DNA of 64,000 bases, taken from positions 124,001 to 188,000 of the forward strand of contig NZ_VRLV01000016.1 of assembly GCF_009760925.1 (NCBI RefSeq). The letters are read 5' to 3'. The DNA is from Nonomuraea typhae. Its GTDB lineage: Bacteria > Actinomycetota > Actinomycetes > Streptosporangiales > Streptosporangiaceae. The notes beneath the pieces were generated by a model, which was given only the letters and a program-made list of their open reading frames with translations, searched no databases and was not told the origin of the DNA. Made by a program: the position numbers and the translations under genes. Positions 7,766 to 15,834 of the stretch are shown in pieces; the first letter of the stretch is position 1, and every line of letters starts with the position of its first letter.

Positions 7766-8135
7766 GGCGGGAGCCTTCCTGGCCCCGAGCATGGCCAGGT
7801 TTGTCCTGGTCAGGGGAGATGTCGGGGAGCCAGGATCAACGTCTCAACACGACAGTGGGGAGGCTAGGGACGACACGCGCCAACAAGCCGAGCAAGATTT
7901 CGTGGTCGGCGACCGTAACGTCTGGCGCCGGCGGCTGGGAGTGTGGGTATAGGCCGCATCTAGGGTGACGCCGCCCCAGCGTGGGGGACTGGGGCGACGC
8001 CCTCACGGAGGAGAACCCCGGGCGCCGCACGCCCCGACGTCTCCACCTGTTAGATGCGCGAGACCCGAATGAGGTTCACAGGTCATGAGCGACGCGCCTC
8101 TTTGCTCACACCGGCGCAGGACGTACCGTCAGGCC

Positions 8136-8327
8136 ATGGACGACCAGCAGACCGCCCGCAACCTGGCGCTCGCACGACTCCAGCAGGCCGCGAGCAACCT
8201 CAGCAGCTTCGACACCAAGACCCTGCTCGACGGGGTGAGGCGGCTGCGGGCGTTCGCCGCGGAGATCGAAGACGACCTGATGAGGCTGCGCCCCACTGAC
8301 ATCCCGCCCTTCAGCTCCCCGCGGTGA
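8136..8327 (+). CDS. Small helical protein, unknown
   Basis: 63 residues starting MDDQQTARNLALARLQQ; one or two amphipathic helices, no motif. The ATG has only AGG at -5. A -10-like TACCGT 6 bp upstream suggests a leaderless mRNA. Its TGA overlaps the GTG of the next gene, so the two form a small operon. A longer in-frame start at 8085 exists but looks less natural. Confidence 0.5.
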   Translation: MDDQQTARNLALARLQQAASNLSSFDTKTLLDGVRRLRAFAAEIEDDLMRLRPTDIPPFSSPR

Positions 8328-8575
8328 GCCGCTACCTGGTCGGCCCCGGAGGGCTGCGTGTCGAGCCCGTTGAGCTCGGCGACCCGGACTCGAACCTGCT
8401 GCTGGCACGCATGTGGGACGCCGGCGCCCAGCCAGGAGAGGTCTGGTACCGCGTCACCAGGAACGGCATGGCGCTCGGAGTACCCGGCATCTACCCAATG
8501 GACGTGCTCCAGGAGTTGCTCGACCTGACCGAACTGCGGGAGCCGGACGAGAGCGTCGGTGAGGAGACGGCGTAG
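8324..8575 (+). CDS. Small element protein, unknown
   Basis: 83 residues, GTG start overlapping the stop of 8327. Contains LLARMWDAGAQPGEVWYRV and an acidic C-terminus (DLTELREPDESVGEETA). No recognised fold. It runs convergent to the 8584-9457 pair with only 8 bp between the stops. Confidence 0.5.
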   Translation: MSRYLVGPGGLRVEPVELGDPDSNLLLARMWDAGAQPGEVWYRVTRNGMALGVPGIYPMDVLQELLDLTELREPDESVGEETA

Positions 8576-8583
8576 GCGGTGGC

Positions 8584-9342
8584 CTACTTGGCCGGGGGTG
8601 GTGTCACGGTGTACCCCTCGCTCTCCAGGTACCTGATCGTCGTTTCCATGTCCCGCCGGATGGCTGCTCTGAGCTGTCGCTGATGGAACTTCTTCCGGCC
8701 CGGCTCGATGACGTCCCGCCAGCCCGGTTTCGGATGGACGATCTTCTCGGCGATGACGAACTCGATGACATCCTCCAGGCACCAGCGGAAACGACGGTGA
8801 CCGGCCGGGAAGTGGAGCCGGTCGAGTCCCCGCTCAAGCAGCCGGCCGCCCCATTTCCGCAGGACAGGTGAGTCGCCGTACACCTGGATGTGAGCCTCTG
8901 GGTAGCCGTCCGCTTTGTCGCGCTCGTAGTCGAAGTGGCAGAGGCGATCTACGCCCTCCGCGTCAGCGTAGATAGCGACGAACGCGGACAGGACGGTGAA
9001 GTACTCGCCTTCGGGGTCGAAGCAGAAACGGAAGGAGAGGTCCATCCAGGCGCGTGTCTGGCTGTCGGGCATGGTTCGGAGTGGGAAGGCTTCGGTCAGC
9101 AGGTTGGCCTTGCTGATGCCGCGCGCCACGATGACGACACCATGCTGCTTCGGATGGACGACCGCCGAGATCTTCAGGTAGTCGCAGATCGTGCTGTTGA
9201 GGGCCTGCTGGACGTACTCCCCGAACTTGCGAGCCTCTTGCAGGATTTTCGCGACGTCAGTATTCGCGGATGAGGAGCCAGAGCTTGCGGTGCCTGAGTG
9301 ACGTGAACCGCCGATCCTTAGCTTGTCGAGCCAGTTCGTCAT
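8584..9342 (-). CDS. Unknown 252-residue protein, second gene of a pair
   Basis: Starts MTNWLDKLRIGG, 86 bp inside the end of the preceding gene 9257-9457 in another frame. After a Ser/Thr-rich linker the body (from KILQEARKFGEYVQQAL) is a mixed alpha/beta domain ending RRDMETTIRYLESEGYTV. No catalytic motif is obvious. The strong overlap with a short, charged first gene resembles toxin-antitoxin or defence pairs, but I do not recognise either family and make no functional claim. Confidence 0.6.
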   Translation of the reverse strand: MTNWLDKLRIGGSRHSGTASSGSSSANTDVAKILQEARKFGEYVQQALNSTICDYLKISAVVHPKQHGVVIVARGISKANLLTEAFPLRTMPDSQTRAWMDLSFRFCFDPEGEYFTVLSAFVAIYADAEGVDRLCHFDYERDKADGYPEAHIQVYGDSPVLRKWGGRLLERGLDRLHFPAGHRRFRWCLEDVIEFVIAEKIVHPKPGWRDVIEPGRKKFHQRQLRAAIRRDMETTIRYLESEGYTVTPPPAK

Positions 9343-9457
9343 AGGTGACCCCGAGCTCGTCCAAGGCGTGCTGCTTCGCTGCCTCGTACTCGTCCGCTGT
9401 CAACTCGATCACTTCGACGCTCTCGGGTTGTTCGGGTCTCCGCTGAACCATTGTCAT
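9257..9457 (-). CDS. Short antitoxin-like protein, first gene of a pair
   Basis: 66 residues with an excellent AGGAGGTCGGG box before the ATG at 9457. The sequence has VIELTADEYEAAKQHALDEL and RFTSLRHRKLWLLI, a helical, charged small protein of the size of antitoxins. It overlaps the next gene by 86 bp, so expression is coupled. The antitoxin idea rests on size and arrangement only. Confidence 0.6.
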   Translation of the reverse strand: MTMVQRRPEQPESVEVIELTADEYEAAKQHALDELGVTYDELARQAKDRRFTSLRHRKLWLLIREY

Positions 9458-9808
9458 CCCGACCTCCTCTTAGACCCCCGACCAGGCGTTCGAATCGGTC
9501 TTTCGGTATCAACATAACCTCTGGCTAAGACAGAAAACTCGGTTCCGAACAGGTATTACTCCCTCACTCCCGGTTGTTTCCCCTGACTGCTGGTCACGCA
9601 TGGGAGGGAGGACGCTACCGTACGTCAGAACTCGCGCGCTGTCCTTGATAACGATTCAGGTGACCGATGTGTCCCGATCTGGACATGATCGCCATCTGCG
9701 CTGTACCGACAGGGTCGTGCACGACCACCAACTCGACATAATCCCGGTTATCGCGCAAGCCCACCCGGGGCAGTGCGAGGCACTCTGCCATACGGCAGGG
9801 GCCGGTTG
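9458..9808. other. 351-bp non-coding stretch
   Basis: No convincing gene on either strand. It contains a perfect 12-bp palindrome GTCGTGCACGAC at 9714-9725 and AT-richer DNA around 9500-9560 that probably holds the promoter of the 9457 pair. No att copy or tRNA is seen. Confidence 0.4.
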
Positions 9809-9967
9809 TTAGCCGATCTCGATCCAGAGGGCGATGCCGGCGACCATGGCACCCAGCATCAAGATCCACAGCAGGATGGAGACCAGATAGCGCCGCTTGC
9901 GCCAGGAATCGACCCCTACGAGGCCCGCGATGACGCCTACGACGGCTATGCCGATAACCCCTGCCAT
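9809..9967 (-). CDS. 52-residue two-helix membrane protein
   Basis: Starts MAGVIGIAVVGVIAGLVGVD (first helix), then SWRKRRYLV as a basic loop, and ILLWILMLGAMVAGIALW as a second helix, ending at TAA 9809. A GAGAGGA box lies 10 bp upstream. The topology resembles the small Spd-type membrane proteins that accompany TraB in actinomycete conjugative elements, but a spread role is only inferred from position in the same strand block. Confidence 0.55.
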   Translation of the reverse strand: MAGVIGIAVVGVIAGLVGVDSWRKRRYLVSILLWILMLGAMVAGIALWIEIG

Positions 9968-10105
9968 GGCCTGCGTCCTCTCGTGGAGCTGCGCGTCACT
10001 CGGAGATCGGCAGCGCGGACGGGCTGTTACAGCATTCGAGGAGCGCTCCAGAAACGGCTGAGAATGTGTGGAATCCCAGCCGTCCTGGGCGGGGCCGCCG
10101 GGGAT

Positions 10106-10150
10106 CTACCCGGTGGTCGTGCCGTGTAGCTGCTCCGTGGACGGCGGCAT
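10106..10150 (-). other. 14-codon ORF behind a perfect Shine-Dalgarno box
   Basis: GGAGGTGATCC, fully complementary to 16S rRNA, precedes ATG 10150, yet the frame stops after MPPSTEQLHGTTTG. The frame stays open beyond the TAG down to the start of the 9967 gene. Either a leader peptide or a gene cut by an early amber codon. Confidence 0.3.
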
Positions 10151-10230
10151 GTGGATCACCTCCGGTCACCCTGTTAGATAGTTCAAGTGTCTATCGCAAG
10201 GCTGGCAGAAGATCCGCAACCCGGGACGCC

Positions 10231-10419
10231 CTACTTGGACTCTCGCCGGGGCCAGCGCAAGAAACCGCCCGGAGCCTTGACCCAGAACTCTTCCGGGTTG
10301 CGGTGGATGCGGTGGCCGGTGTTGTCCCGGTCGCAGTCGCTCTGCTTGCCGTCCGTGTCGGCGACCACGGCCTCGCACGTCTCACTGGGTGGCCGTGACC
10401 TGTTGCTTTCGTTCACCAT
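10231..10419 (-). CDS. Small hydrophilic protein, last of the micro-protein operon
   Basis: 62 residues starting MVNESNRSRPPSETCEAVV, with GGAGGGATCGC upstream. Charged, with two cysteines and a C-terminal FWVKAPGGFLRWPRR. No family recognised. Same strand and spacing as the five upstream tiny genes (10505-11448), so likely co-transcribed. Confidence 0.5.
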   Translation of the reverse strand: MVNESNRSRPPSETCEAVVADTDGKQSDCDRDNTGHRIHRNPEEFWVKAPGGFLRWPRRESK

Positions 10420-10504
10420 GGGTGCGATCCCTCCTGTGGGGTTGAGGGGCCCGGGCGCGGCTGTGCCTGCCAGGGTTTGAGCCGCGTCCTGGGCCCCGCC
10501 GGTC

Positions 10505-10678
10505 TCAGTGGCTGTTCTTCTTGCGGGCTGCTGCCTCCTTCGCCTTCTGCGCCTTGCGCATCGAGGCCGGGACGCCGAGCTCGGCCATGCCGACACGGCA
10601 AGCGTGAGTGAGCGGGTTGTTGTGCTGCCTTCTGCAGTGCTTGCAGGTGAACAAGGTGACTCTGACGCTGAGGTTCAT
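10505..10678 (-). CDS. Zinc-finger micro-protein
   Basis: 57 residues from ATG 10678 with AGAAGGA upstream. CKHCRRQHNNPLTHAC supplies four possible zinc ligands (CxxC, H, C) in residues 12-27. The rest is a basic helix (MRKAQKAKEAAARKK). Could bind DNA or RNA; function unknown. Part of the tiny-gene operon downstream of traB. Confidence 0.55.
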   Translation of the reverse strand: MNLSVRVTLFTCKHCRRQHNNPLTHACRVGMAELGVPASMRKAQKAKEAAARKKNSH

Positions 10679-10770
10679 TGCAGCTTCCTTCTGATCGCAG
10701 TTGATGATTGTCGGTAGCGGTGCCGAGGGCCCGCCGTGCCGGGGAAGTGTCGGGCGGGTCCTCGGCGCTC

Positions 10771-10935
10771 TCAGCGGGCCCAACACCCTCCGGCGTGCTT
10801 GTTGGCTTCGGTGTCGTAACCCCAGCCCTTGTCGCCGCAGGCTTGGCACACCCACCTGCCGCCGCTGTCGTCGTTGTGCCACTTCCAGACGACGGTGCCG
10901 CCACCTGCCGTGGTGAAGGTGATCTCGTTTTTCAT
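10771..10935 (-). CDS. Zinc-binding micro-protein
   Basis: 54 residues, MKNEITFTTAGGGTVVWKWH start with GGAGAACCCTG upstream. A beta-rich first half is followed by WVCQACGDKGWGYD and AGGC, a CxxC...C half-ribbon. Unknown role; operon member. Confidence 0.55.
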   Translation of the reverse strand: MKNEITFTTAGGGTVVWKWHNDDSGGRWVCQACGDKGWGYDTEANKHAGGCWAR

Positions 10936-10966
10936 CAGGGTTCTCCTCGTGGTGTCTGGGTGCCGG

Positions 10967-11152
10967 CTAGTGGTCTTCGTCGCGGCCCGAGCATCCGTGT
11001 GCGCCGTGCCCATAGAAGCCTCTGTGGCAGGGACACCAAGACGCAGTGCAGGCGCACCCAGGAGCGGCGGTAGAACCGTGGCCGCAGTCGCCGCAGTTGC
11101 CTTTGGTGGACTGGCCCTTGATGTAGTCGGTGACGACTCGCTTGAGGCCCAT
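10967..11152 (-). CDS. Cysteine-rich micro-protein
   Basis: 61 residues, MGLKRVVTDYIKGQS start. The middle carries eight cysteines (CGDCGHG, CACTASWCPC, ending HGCSGRDEDH), very likely two bound zinc ions. The ATG lies 2 bp after the upstream stop with GAGGTGACC overlapping it. Function unknown. Confidence 0.55.
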   Translation of the reverse strand: MGLKRVVTDYIKGQSTKGNCGDCGHGSTAAPGCACTASWCPCHRGFYGHGAHGCSGRDEDH

Positions 11153-11154
11153 GG

Positions 11155-11277
11155 TCACCTCACGATGTTGGTTGCGAACACGGCGTTCACCGCAGCGGCG
11201 GCCTGGGCGGGACGGGTGAACAGGTAGAAGATCACGAACGCTACGGCGGCGTAGGCGATCAGCTTCTTGGTGCGCAT
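11155..11277 (-). CDS. 40-residue membrane protein
   Basis: Reads MRTKKLIAYAAVAFVIFYLF then TRPAQAAAAVNAVFATNIVR: a positively charged start and one transmembrane helix, possibly a signal anchor. It sits 3 bp after the stop of 11281-11448. Candidate small Spd-like or holin-like membrane partner of TraB. Function unknown. Confidence 0.55.
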   Translation of the reverse strand: MRTKKLIAYAAVAFVIFYLFTRPAQAAAAVNAVFATNIVR

Positions 11278-11280
11278 GGG

Positions 11281-11448
11281 TCAGCTCAGGTCCGGCTCTT
11301 TGCTGCGGCCGTGGCCGTTGAGGACTCGGCCGCAACCGGGGCAGGAGTGGTTGGCGGTCACGTGCGGGATGGTGCTGACCGTGCCGCAGCCGCCGCAGGT
11401 GACGGGACCGTCACCGTGGTAGGTGTCGCCCTTGCTCTGGAACTTCAT
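11281..11448 (-). CDS. Zinc-ribbon micro-protein, first of the tiny-gene operon
   Basis: 55 residues from ATG 11448 with AGGGAGAACCGA upstream. CGGC and CPGC (residues about 18-21 and 36-39) form a complete CxxC/CxxC zinc ribbon. It follows the traB stop after a 283-bp repeat-rich gap, so it may have its own promoter or continue the traB transcript. Confidence 0.6.
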   Translation of the reverse strand: MKFQSKGDTYHGDGPVTCGGCGTVSTIPHVTANHSCPGCGRVLNGHGRSKEPDLS

Positions 11449-11536
11449 TCGGTTCTCCCTTGTGAGTGGAGCGGTTGCTCCGGACACCTCGCCCGGCAGG
11501 CCGGGAGAGCATCCGCAACCACCGCGCCGAATGCGT

Positions 11537-11706
11537 CAGGGAGGGAGGCGAGCGAGGCGACGAGACCAGCACATTCGGGGGGTCTCAGCGCCCCTCCTGA
11601 AGGGCGCCTCCCTGCCTCCCCGGCAGGGAGTTACGCAGGTCAGGGCCGTATTCTCGGGGAGGGAGGCGGAAAGGGAGTTCTCCCTGCCTCCCTGCCCTCC
11701 TCCCTG
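11537..11706. repeat. Six CAGGGAG/CTCCCTG heptamers directly 3' of traB
   Basis: CAGGGAG at 11537 and 11624; CTCCCTG at 11608, 11680, 11688 and 11700, within a gene-free tract. In Streptomyces conjugative plasmids the TraB recognition repeats (clt) are short repeats close to or just after traB, so this is a candidate transfer locus. The same heptamer recurs at 16968 and 17017. A terminator role for part of it is also possible. Confidence 0.5.
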
Positions 11707-11731
11707 ATCGCTTCGGCTGTCATTCGTCGTC

Positions 11732-13867
11732 TTAGGCATCCGATTCCTCCCGGTTTGCGAGCGCGCTGATGACGCGATCACGGCCGACGACCATGCGGCC
11801 ATCCGACTTGTAGGGGGCCGCGCCGGCGTCCTCCAGGACCCTGGTCAGATCGGCGAAGGCCCACGTGCGGTAGCGGCCCGGGTCACGCTCGGCGAGCCGG
11901 TAAAGGACCTCCTGTGTCAGCACCCGGGGTTCATTTCGCAGCACGGCGGCGATGTCGGCGAGCGGATCGCGTCTGTCCTCGACGGGCATGTCGTCGAGGG
12001 TGGCCGTCCCAGCGCGGCGCGCCCTAGCGCGGTCGGCGACCTCGGCCGCCTCCTCCTTTGCCACGTAGTGCGTGCGGATCGTGATGGACGTCTGTCCGAC
12101 AGGGAGCTTCATGCCACCGCCGTTGGTGACGACCGTTCCCCTGTCGAGGTCCTGTCGTAGCAGGTGAGGGGCAGCGCCCGCGTTCACGGCGTTCTCGCCA
12201 AGCGCCATGCGGGACTGGGACTCGGTGCCGACGACCAGGGAGGCGCGAATGTGGGCACCTTCGCGGACCAGGACGGGAAGGTTCTGGTCAGTGGGGTTCT
12301 GGGTACCCTGCCAGAGCAGGACGTCCACAGCCCGCCCCTGGTTGTGGATCTTCCGGGTGGCGATGAAGTACCGGCTGTTGGACTTGGTACCGCCGTAGGG
12401 GACGCCGTCCTCGTCCTTGGCCGGGCACATGAACGCCTGCTGCGCCTCGTCCACGATGAGGACGACCGGATCGAATCGCGTGCCAGGAGGCGCTTGGAGG
12501 CGGCGCTCCATCTCGTCCACGCCCCACTCGACCATCGCGGTGGCTGCGGCGACGTGCTCGTCTGTGGGGCCTTGGATGAGGACTTCGGCGATGCCCTTGA
12601 ACATGGCCCAGTCGCCGATGCCCTTGAGGTCGGCGATCCGGAACCGCACGTTGGTGAACGCCAGCCACAGCGCCAATGCCCGCAGCGCCGCGGTCTTGCC
12701 CTGGTTCGACAGGCCGGTGATGAGCAGGTGCCTCTGGTAGAGGCTGATGGTCGCAGCCTCGCCGCGCAAGTTCTGCCCCCAAGGCGCTTGGCCGTTCTCG
12801 TAGTCGGCGTCGATCTCCTTGCTCGTGACCAGCGGAGACGGGCCGATCGGCTCATCGAGTGCGCCGGGGTCGGCGATCCACAGGCGGACGGTGCGCGCCT
12901 GCTCGGGGATGGTGATGAACAGCTCGTGAAGGTGCCGGCCGAGGTTTTCCGCGAGCTTGCGCCGACGTTTCTCTATCTCGTCGGTAGAGGTCCCTGACGG
13001 CAAGGTGACGTCGACTTCGACGCCGCAGCCAGCGATACGGATGGGGCTGAGCATTGCCGCTCCGGCGTCGCCCATGTCCTTGATGGCCTTGCGCAGCGGG
13101 GCGTAACCGATGTCTCGCAACGCGGTGACGACCACCGACGGCGTAATCATGACTGGGGTGCTGTTACGGCCGCCGGCGTCGCCGTCCTTGGCCAGCCAGG
13201 TGGGGGGCGTCCCCTTGCGGTGACCTTCCCGCCACGCGGCCACCACAATGCCAGCCGGAATCGCAGGCCACATGTACTTGAGCACGGTCAGGATGAATCC
13301 GATGAGGTCGCCTGTCAGTTCCCACACGGTGCTGAAGCTGCCGACACCTGTGGCCCACACCGCGATGGAGAGCGCCAGCAGCAGCATCAGCGCCCCGAGC
13401 AGCGAAATCCCCAAGAACTTGGCCACGTTCACAGCCAGGAGCGGCAGATCCATGAGCCGGGAGCGGCGCGCGGCCACAGCCCGTTCCTTGCGGTCCACCC
13501 AGGCGGCGAGAGCTTCCTGGTCGCCGATGACTTCAGCGGCGCGGATCTGGCGGCGGTACACGCCGTAGGAGAGCCCGTCCCCGGCCCGCACCCACCAGGA
13601 GTGCCAGCCCTGCGCCACCCGCACACCGTGCAGCGCCACCACACGTACGGCCTTCGCCGTCTTGGGCGATGACCGGACGACCGTGATGCCCTCGACGATG
13701 ACGTCCGGCAGCAGCCTGGCCCGCGGCTCAGCAGCGTCCACCAGCTCGGCGTCGTAGACGACGGTGTCAAGCTCAGCGCCAGTGTCCTCGGCAGGTAGCG
13801 GCAGGTCGGGGGCATCGTCGGCGTTGCGGGGGACGAGGCGCAGGTCGGGGCGGGCTTTCTCGGTCAA
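11732..13867 (-). CDS. traB: TraB-like FtsK/SpoIIIE DNA translocase of element A
   Basis: 711 residues from TTG 13867, which overlaps the upstream stop and has GGAGGGAG 8 bp ahead; ATG 13885 is the alternative. Two membrane helices lie around residues 142-180 and 190-215. The motor domain has Walker A GLSNQGKTAA near 385 and Walker B VVLIVDEAQQ near 470. A C-terminal winged-helix-like part (LTQEVLYRLAERDPGRYRTW) probably binds DNA. TraB proteins form a hexameric pore that moves double-stranded plasmid or ICE DNA between mycelial cells. Neighbouring membrane proteins and 3' repeats fit that role. Confidence 0.8.
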   Translation of the reverse strand: MTEKARPDLRLVPRNADDAPDLPLPAEDTGAELDTVVYDAELVDAAEPRARLLPDVIVEGITVVRSSPKTAKAVRVVALHGVRVAQGWHSWWVRAGDGLSYGVYRRQIRAAEVIGDQEALAAWVDRKERAVAARRSRLMDLPLLAVNVAKFLGISLLGALMLLLALSIAVWATGVGSFSTVWELTGDLIGFILTVLKYMWPAIPAGIVVAAWREGHRKGTPPTWLAKDGDAGGRNSTPVMITPSVVVTALRDIGYAPLRKAIKDMGDAGAAMLSPIRIAGCGVEVDVTLPSGTSTDEIEKRRRKLAENLGRHLHELFITIPEQARTVRLWIADPGALDEPIGPSPLVTSKEIDADYENGQAPWGQNLRGEAATISLYQRHLLITGLSNQGKTAALRALALWLAFTNVRFRIADLKGIGDWAMFKGIAEVLIQGPTDEHVAAATAMVEWGVDEMERRLQAPPGTRFDPVVLIVDEAQQAFMCPAKDEDGVPYGGTKSNSRYFIATRKIHNQGRAVDVLLWQGTQNPTDQNLPVLVREGAHIRASLVVGTESQSRMALGENAVNAGAAPHLLRQDLDRGTVVTNGGGMKLPVGQTSITIRTHYVAKEEAAEVADRARARRAGTATLDDMPVEDRRDPLADIAAVLRNEPRVLTQEVLYRLAERDPGRYRTWAFADLTRVLEDAGAAPYKSDGRMVVGRDRVISALANREESDA

Positions 13868-14193
13868 GGCGCGAACTCCCTCCATGGAGAGGCCCGGTAG
13901 ACGCGAATGGCTCGGCCGTCCATGGCGGTGGCGTTGGCGAGCCGTACGGAGGCGCAGGCAGTGAGGAAAGCGGCGAGGTAGGCGGCGAAACGCAGCGCGT
14001 TCCAGGCGGTGATCAGCGGCGCCACGAGCATGACCGCGGCGATCCAGTACGCCGGCTGCCACCACCGCATGGACCGCAGCCTCGCGCGGTACTGGCGTGG
14101 GTCGCGGGCCGAGGCGGGAGGCTCAATGATCGACGCCCGCACGAGAGCGAAGATCACCAACAAGGCGACGGCGATTTCGATGACGGGATTCAT
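13864..14193 (-). CDS. Membrane protein coupled to TraB
   Basis: 109 residues from ATG 14193 (AAGAAGG upstream). A hydrophobic helix at the start (VIEIAVALLVIFALVRASI), a basic loop (RDPRQYRARLRSMRWW) and two further helices (AYWIAAVMLVAPLITAW, FAAYLAAFLTACASV). Its stop overlaps the TraB start and its start overlaps the stop of the DUF2637-like gene, so stoichiometric production with TraB is likely. Candidate Spd-type spread protein; no family signature. Confidence 0.6.
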   Translation of the reverse strand: MNPVIEIAVALLVIFALVRASIIEPPASARDPRQYRARLRSMRWWQPAYWIAAVMLVAPLITAWNALRFAAYLAAFLTACASVRLANATAMDGRAIRVYRASPWREFAP

Positions 14194-15545
14194 GTTGAAG
14201 CCTTCTTTCCGGGCCGCAGAGCGCGGCGCGTCCGGCCGTCCATGGCCTCGGACCACTCGCGCGCCTTTCGAGCTCCGTACTGGGGCGTGCACTTGCCGAC
14301 GTTGGCCAGCTCGGTGCCGGTGGGAAGACGCCGCTCTTCCTGGACGATCTTCTGCCAGTAGGCCCACATCGCCTCGGTGGCGCGGGTTTCATCCTCGGTT
14401 TCATCGCCGGTTTCATCCGAGGGCGGTGGAGGCTCTTCGCGGAGCCGGTCGATCAGGTCGTCGATCTCCGCTTCTGAAACCTCGACATCAACCGAGCGGA
14501 CGGTTTCATCCGCAGTTTCAAACCGGGGTGTCGGACGACCTTCAAGCCGGGCGATGTAGGCGGCCATCGACTTGATCGCCGCCGACGTTTCGGGGTCGCG
14601 CTGGGTGTTGATGGCGGCGGTCCACTCGTTCATCGCTTCGGCGAGCTGGGCGGCTTCGCGGTGCTTGGCGGCGCCGGTGACGGCCGGGTGGTCGAGGTGC
14701 GCCCACGTGGGGGTGTCCGGGAGGGTGGTGAGGCTGGCTCCGCCGAACAGGGTGGTGACCTGGTCGAGGAGCGCCCACTGCATGCGCTCGTCCTGAGCGA
14801 GACCAGTGTGGGCGACGGCCTGGTCGAGGCGCCGGTCGAGTCTTGCCATGGCGGCCCGGACCTTCCGCTCGGAGGCTCCGCGCTCGCGCAGCGCCTTGGC
14901 CCGCTTGGCGGCCAGCGCCACGCGGGTGAGGCGGCGGTGGGCGTCGACGTCTGCTGCGCTGCGGTCGCGCGCCTCCGCGATCCCGAGCCGGACCAGCACC
15001 CGCTCAGGCGTCAGACGCCAGTGGATGCCCGAGGTTCCGCGCAGCCGGCGGCGCTCCAGCCGCATCCCGCGCTCCCACAGCCAGGCAGAGACCAGGGGAG
15101 AGGAAAGCCGGAAGACCACCTCGGGGAAGGACTCGGAGTGCATCGCGGACAAGAACGCGGTCAGGACGGCCAGGACCCAGACGGCGATCCCGTCGATGCC
15201 GGCGGAGAAGTTCTCTCGCATGGAGCGCTTGGCGCGCACGGCGGAGGTGACGACCGCGACCTCGATGAACGCGAACAGCACGATGCGCAGTGGCCACGGC
15301 AGGTGCAGGACGTTCTCGAAGAAGCGCCACATGCCGGTAGCCGAGACGCCGGTCGCGATGGTCGCGGCGACGATCGTCAGGTTGTCCTCGGCGCTGTGGC
15401 GCTTGGCGACCTTCAGCAGAAGACGGAGGCCACGGCGTAGCTGCCACCAGGTGACCACGAGGACTGCGAGGCCGATCACCGCTGCGGCGACCCAGGGAAC
15501 GAACTGGGGTACGCCTGGTAGCTCGATCAGATTGGTGGGGGTCAT
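14190..15545 (-). CDS. DUF2637-like membrane protein with C-terminal HTH-like region
   Basis: 451 residues. Four membrane helices in residues 15-165 (VPWVAAAVIGLAVLVVTWW; TIVAATIATGVSATG; PLRIVLFAFIEVAVV; GIAVWVLAVLTAFL), then a long cytoplasmic part with WERGMRLERRRLRG, VDAHRRLTRVALAAKRAKAL and a final helix-turn-helix-like LPTGTELANVGKC. Similar proteins occur beside traB in actinomycete elements. A close paralogue lies at 40925-42166 on the chromosome. Start overlaps the preceding stop (ATGA). Role perhaps regulation or pore assembly; not established. Confidence 0.65.
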   Translation of the reverse strand: MTPTNLIELPGVPQFVPWVAAAVIGLAVLVVTWWQLRRGLRLLLKVAKRHSAEDNLTIVAATIATGVSATGMWRFFENVLHLPWPLRIVLFAFIEVAVVTSAVRAKRSMRENFSAGIDGIAVWVLAVLTAFLSAMHSESFPEVVFRLSSPLVSAWLWERGMRLERRRLRGTSGIHWRLTPERVLVRLGIAEARDRSAADVDAHRRLTRVALAAKRAKALRERGASERKVRAAMARLDRRLDQAVAHTGLAQDERMQWALLDQVTTLFGGASLTTLPDTPTWAHLDHPAVTGAAKHREAAQLAEAMNEWTAAINTQRDPETSAAIKSMAAYIARLEGRPTPRFETADETVRSVDVEVSEAEIDDLIDRLREEPPPPSDETGDETEDETRATEAMWAYWQKIVQEERRLPTGTELANVGKCTPQYGARKAREWSEAMDGRTRRALRPGKKAST

Positions 15546-15739
15546 GCGATCCGTCCATGGTGGCGCCGGTAGTCGTCGAGGCTGACGACGCCCTCGGGGA
15601 GTGAGTTCTCGGCGGTTCCGAGTGTGCGTCTGGCTTGGGCGATGAGTTCGTGGACGGCGCGGCCTGTGCTGATGTGGCGGTCTGCCAAGGCTTGGAGCAG
15701 TTCGAGGGAGACGTCGACCGTCGGGGTGGGGTATGTCAT
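15542..15739 (-). CDS. Small helical protein, unknown
   Basis: 65 residues, MTYPTPTVDVSLELLQALAD start; ends YRRHHGRIA with TGA overlapping the next ATG. A helical body (HISTGRAVHELIAQARRTLG) suggests a dimerising or RHH-like small protein, not certain. Weak AGGGACAG box upstream. Member of the traB operon. Confidence 0.5.
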   Translation of the reverse strand: MTYPTPTVDVSLELLQALADRHISTGRAVHELIAQARRTLGTAENSLPEGVVSLDDYRRHHGRIA

Positions 15740-15834
15740 GATGAGAGCTGTCCCTTCCGGTTTTGGATGGTGTGGGACATGCGGGCGGCCCGGGTCTTGG
15801 CGGATGAGGGCCGCCTTCAACATGTCCGGAGTCG

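Noticed and set aside
11537..11706. A CRISPR array
   Set aside because: The repeats are 7 bp, irregularly spaced and in both orientations, with no spacer-like units.
12164..12997. A 277-residue plus-strand frame inside traB
   Set aside because: Antisense shadow of the TraB motor domain; low-complexity composition and no ribosome-binding site.
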